A DNA stretch of 6,237 bases from Sulfurimonadaceae bacterium (GTDB taxonomy: Bacteria; Campylobacterota; Campylobacteria; Campylobacterales; Sulfurimonadaceae): contig JAUWRZ010000133.1 in assembly GCA_030610325.1 (NCBI GenBank), positions 1 to 6,237 of the forward strand, in the 5' to 3' direction. Numbering within the stretch: the first letter of the stretch is position 1; every line of letters begins with the position of its first letter. Shown here piece after piece: positions 5,451-6,237 of the stretch. A program made the position numbers and the translations under genes. Under the pieces are notes generated by a model that saw nothing but the letters and a program-made list of their open reading frames with translations, was not told the DNA's origin and made no database searches.

Positions 5451-6237
5451 TGAGATTTGAGTATGAAAAAGCATTTTCACGAAACATAGGATGGGTGACT
5501 GATGATGAGTTACAGGTACTGCGCACCAAGAAAATCGCCATTGCCGGACTTGGTGGTGTAGGTGGTGCCTACCTCATAACCCTTGTACGTCTGGGAGTCA
5601 GTCGGTTTCATATTGCCGATATGGATGACTTTGATCTGGTCAACTTCAACCGCCAGATCGGAGCTTCGATGTCTACTATCGGAAAGAGTAAGTCCGGTAC
5701 ACTAAAAGAGATAGCATTGGATATCAATCCTGAACTGGAGATCAAGGTCTTCGAAGAAGGGGTGAACAGTGAGAATGTGGCAGAGTTCTTTGATGGTGCG
5801 GATATCTACATAGACAGTCTTGACTTCTTCGTACTTCCCATACGCAGGATGGTCTTAGGCTACTGTCATGAGCACAAGATACCTGCCATCGGAGCAGCAC
5901 CACTCGGGATGGGCACCGCTATGCTTAACTTTCTGCCGGGAGGGATGAGCTTTGAGGAGTACTTTAGATTTGAGGGCCAGAGTGAGCAGGAGCAGTACAT
6001 CCGTTTTCTCGTCGGCATGTCACCAAAGATGTTGCAGACAGACTATCTGGTCGAGCCCAAAGGGGTGGACTTTGAGAACCATAAAGTCCCTTCCACTCCT
6101 ATGACCATCGACATCAGTGCAGGCGTCATAGCGACACAGGCACTAAAGATACTCCTTAAACGCGGTCATGTACTCAGTGCACCATGGAGTATGCAGTTTG
6201 ACGCCTATAAGAACAAGATGGTGAAGATATGGCGCCC
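5450..6237 (+). CDS. ThiF/MoeB/HesA (E1-like) adenylyltransferase family protein, N-terminal part
   Basis: The frame is open from ATG 5450 to the window end, giving 262 complete codons without a stop, so the C terminus is missing. E1-like proteins bind ATP and adenylate a carboxylate, classically the C terminus of a ubiquitin-like sulfur carrier, but also tRNA t6A or peptides. Visible elements are FSRNIGWVT near the N terminus (R11), the Rossmann glycine motif AGLGGVGGA (32-40), DMDDFDLVNFNRQ (57-69) with R68 and Q69, GKSK (78-81) with K81, and IDSLD (121-125). The spacing D57-R68-K81-D125 equals that of MoeB D62-R73-K86-D130, so adenylation chemistry should be intact. The visible part has a single cysteine (C139), no CxxC zinc pair and F126 in place of the usual Asn after D125, so it is not a standard MoeB or ThiF. 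The one-base overlap with the acyltransferase implies a shared pathway. A C-terminal extra domain cannot be excluded. Confidence 0.9.
   Translation, partial: MRFEYEKAFSRNIGWVTDDELQVLRTKKIAIAGLGGVGGAYLITLVRLGVSRFHIADMDDFDLVNFNRQIGASMSTIGKSKSGTLKEIALDINPELEIKVFEEGVNSENVAEFFDGADIYIDSLDFFVLPIRRMVLGYCHEHKIPAIGAAPLGMGTAMLNFLPGGMSFEEYFRFEGQSEQEQYIRFLVGMSPKMLQTDYLVEPKGVDFENHKVPSTPMTIDISAGVIATQALKILLKRGHVLSAPWSMQFDAYKNKMVKIWR

Overview
The window looks like a chromosomal segment from a Campylobacterota (Epsilonproteobacteria) species, probably in the Sulfurovum/Sulfurimonas/Sulfuricurvum part of the group. The basis is the order site-2-protease-like membrane protein, rpiB, small coiled-coil membrane protein, apt, ... 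pepA. As I recall, the same order occurs in Helicobacter pylori around pepA-apt-rpiB. The protein sequences also have an epsilonproteobacterial flavour. Base composition looks moderate and even along the window, with no obvious foreign island. The assignment is inference from memory, without a database search.

All real genes are on the + strand and fall into three blocks. Block 1 (2-2949) is a tightly packed run: the 3' end of an M50 (site-2 protease family) membrane protein, rpiB (ribose-5-phosphate isomerase B), a 111-residue membrane-anchored coiled-coil protein, apt (adenine phosphoribosyltransferase) and trpB (tryptophan synthase beta chain). Gaps run from a 1-base overlap to 9 bases, so it is almost certainly one transcript. 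RpiB and Apt meet biochemically through ribose-5-phosphate and PRPP; TrpB is a separate amino-acid function that appears to have been added to the run. Block 2 is pepA (M17 leucyl aminopeptidase), set off by a 122-base gap upstream, with a small hairpin and a possible leader peptide, and a 201-base gap downstream that begins with a terminator-like hairpin.

Block 3 (from about 4600 to the window end) is the unusual part. It has a highly structured leader with two abutting inverted repeats. These are followed by a GTG-started gene for a LuxI-like/N-acyl-amino-acid-synthase-type acyltransferase (the family often labelled PEP-CTERM/exosortase-associated acyltransferase). That gene overlaps by one base a gene for a ThiF/MoeB-type E1 adenylyltransferase, which runs off the window end. 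The acyltransferase keeps seven of the eight residue positions that define acyl-homoserine-lactone synthases, in type or conservative substitution. The E1 protein keeps the ATP-binding and adenylation residues but shows no CxxC zinc ligands and only one cysteine in its visible 262 residues. A translationally coupled acyl-amino-acid-synthase plus E1-activator pair is the best candidate here for an undescribed small-molecule or signalling system.

No rRNA, tRNA, CRISPR, insertion sequence or attachment site was seen. No gene-free stretch exceeds 300 bases.
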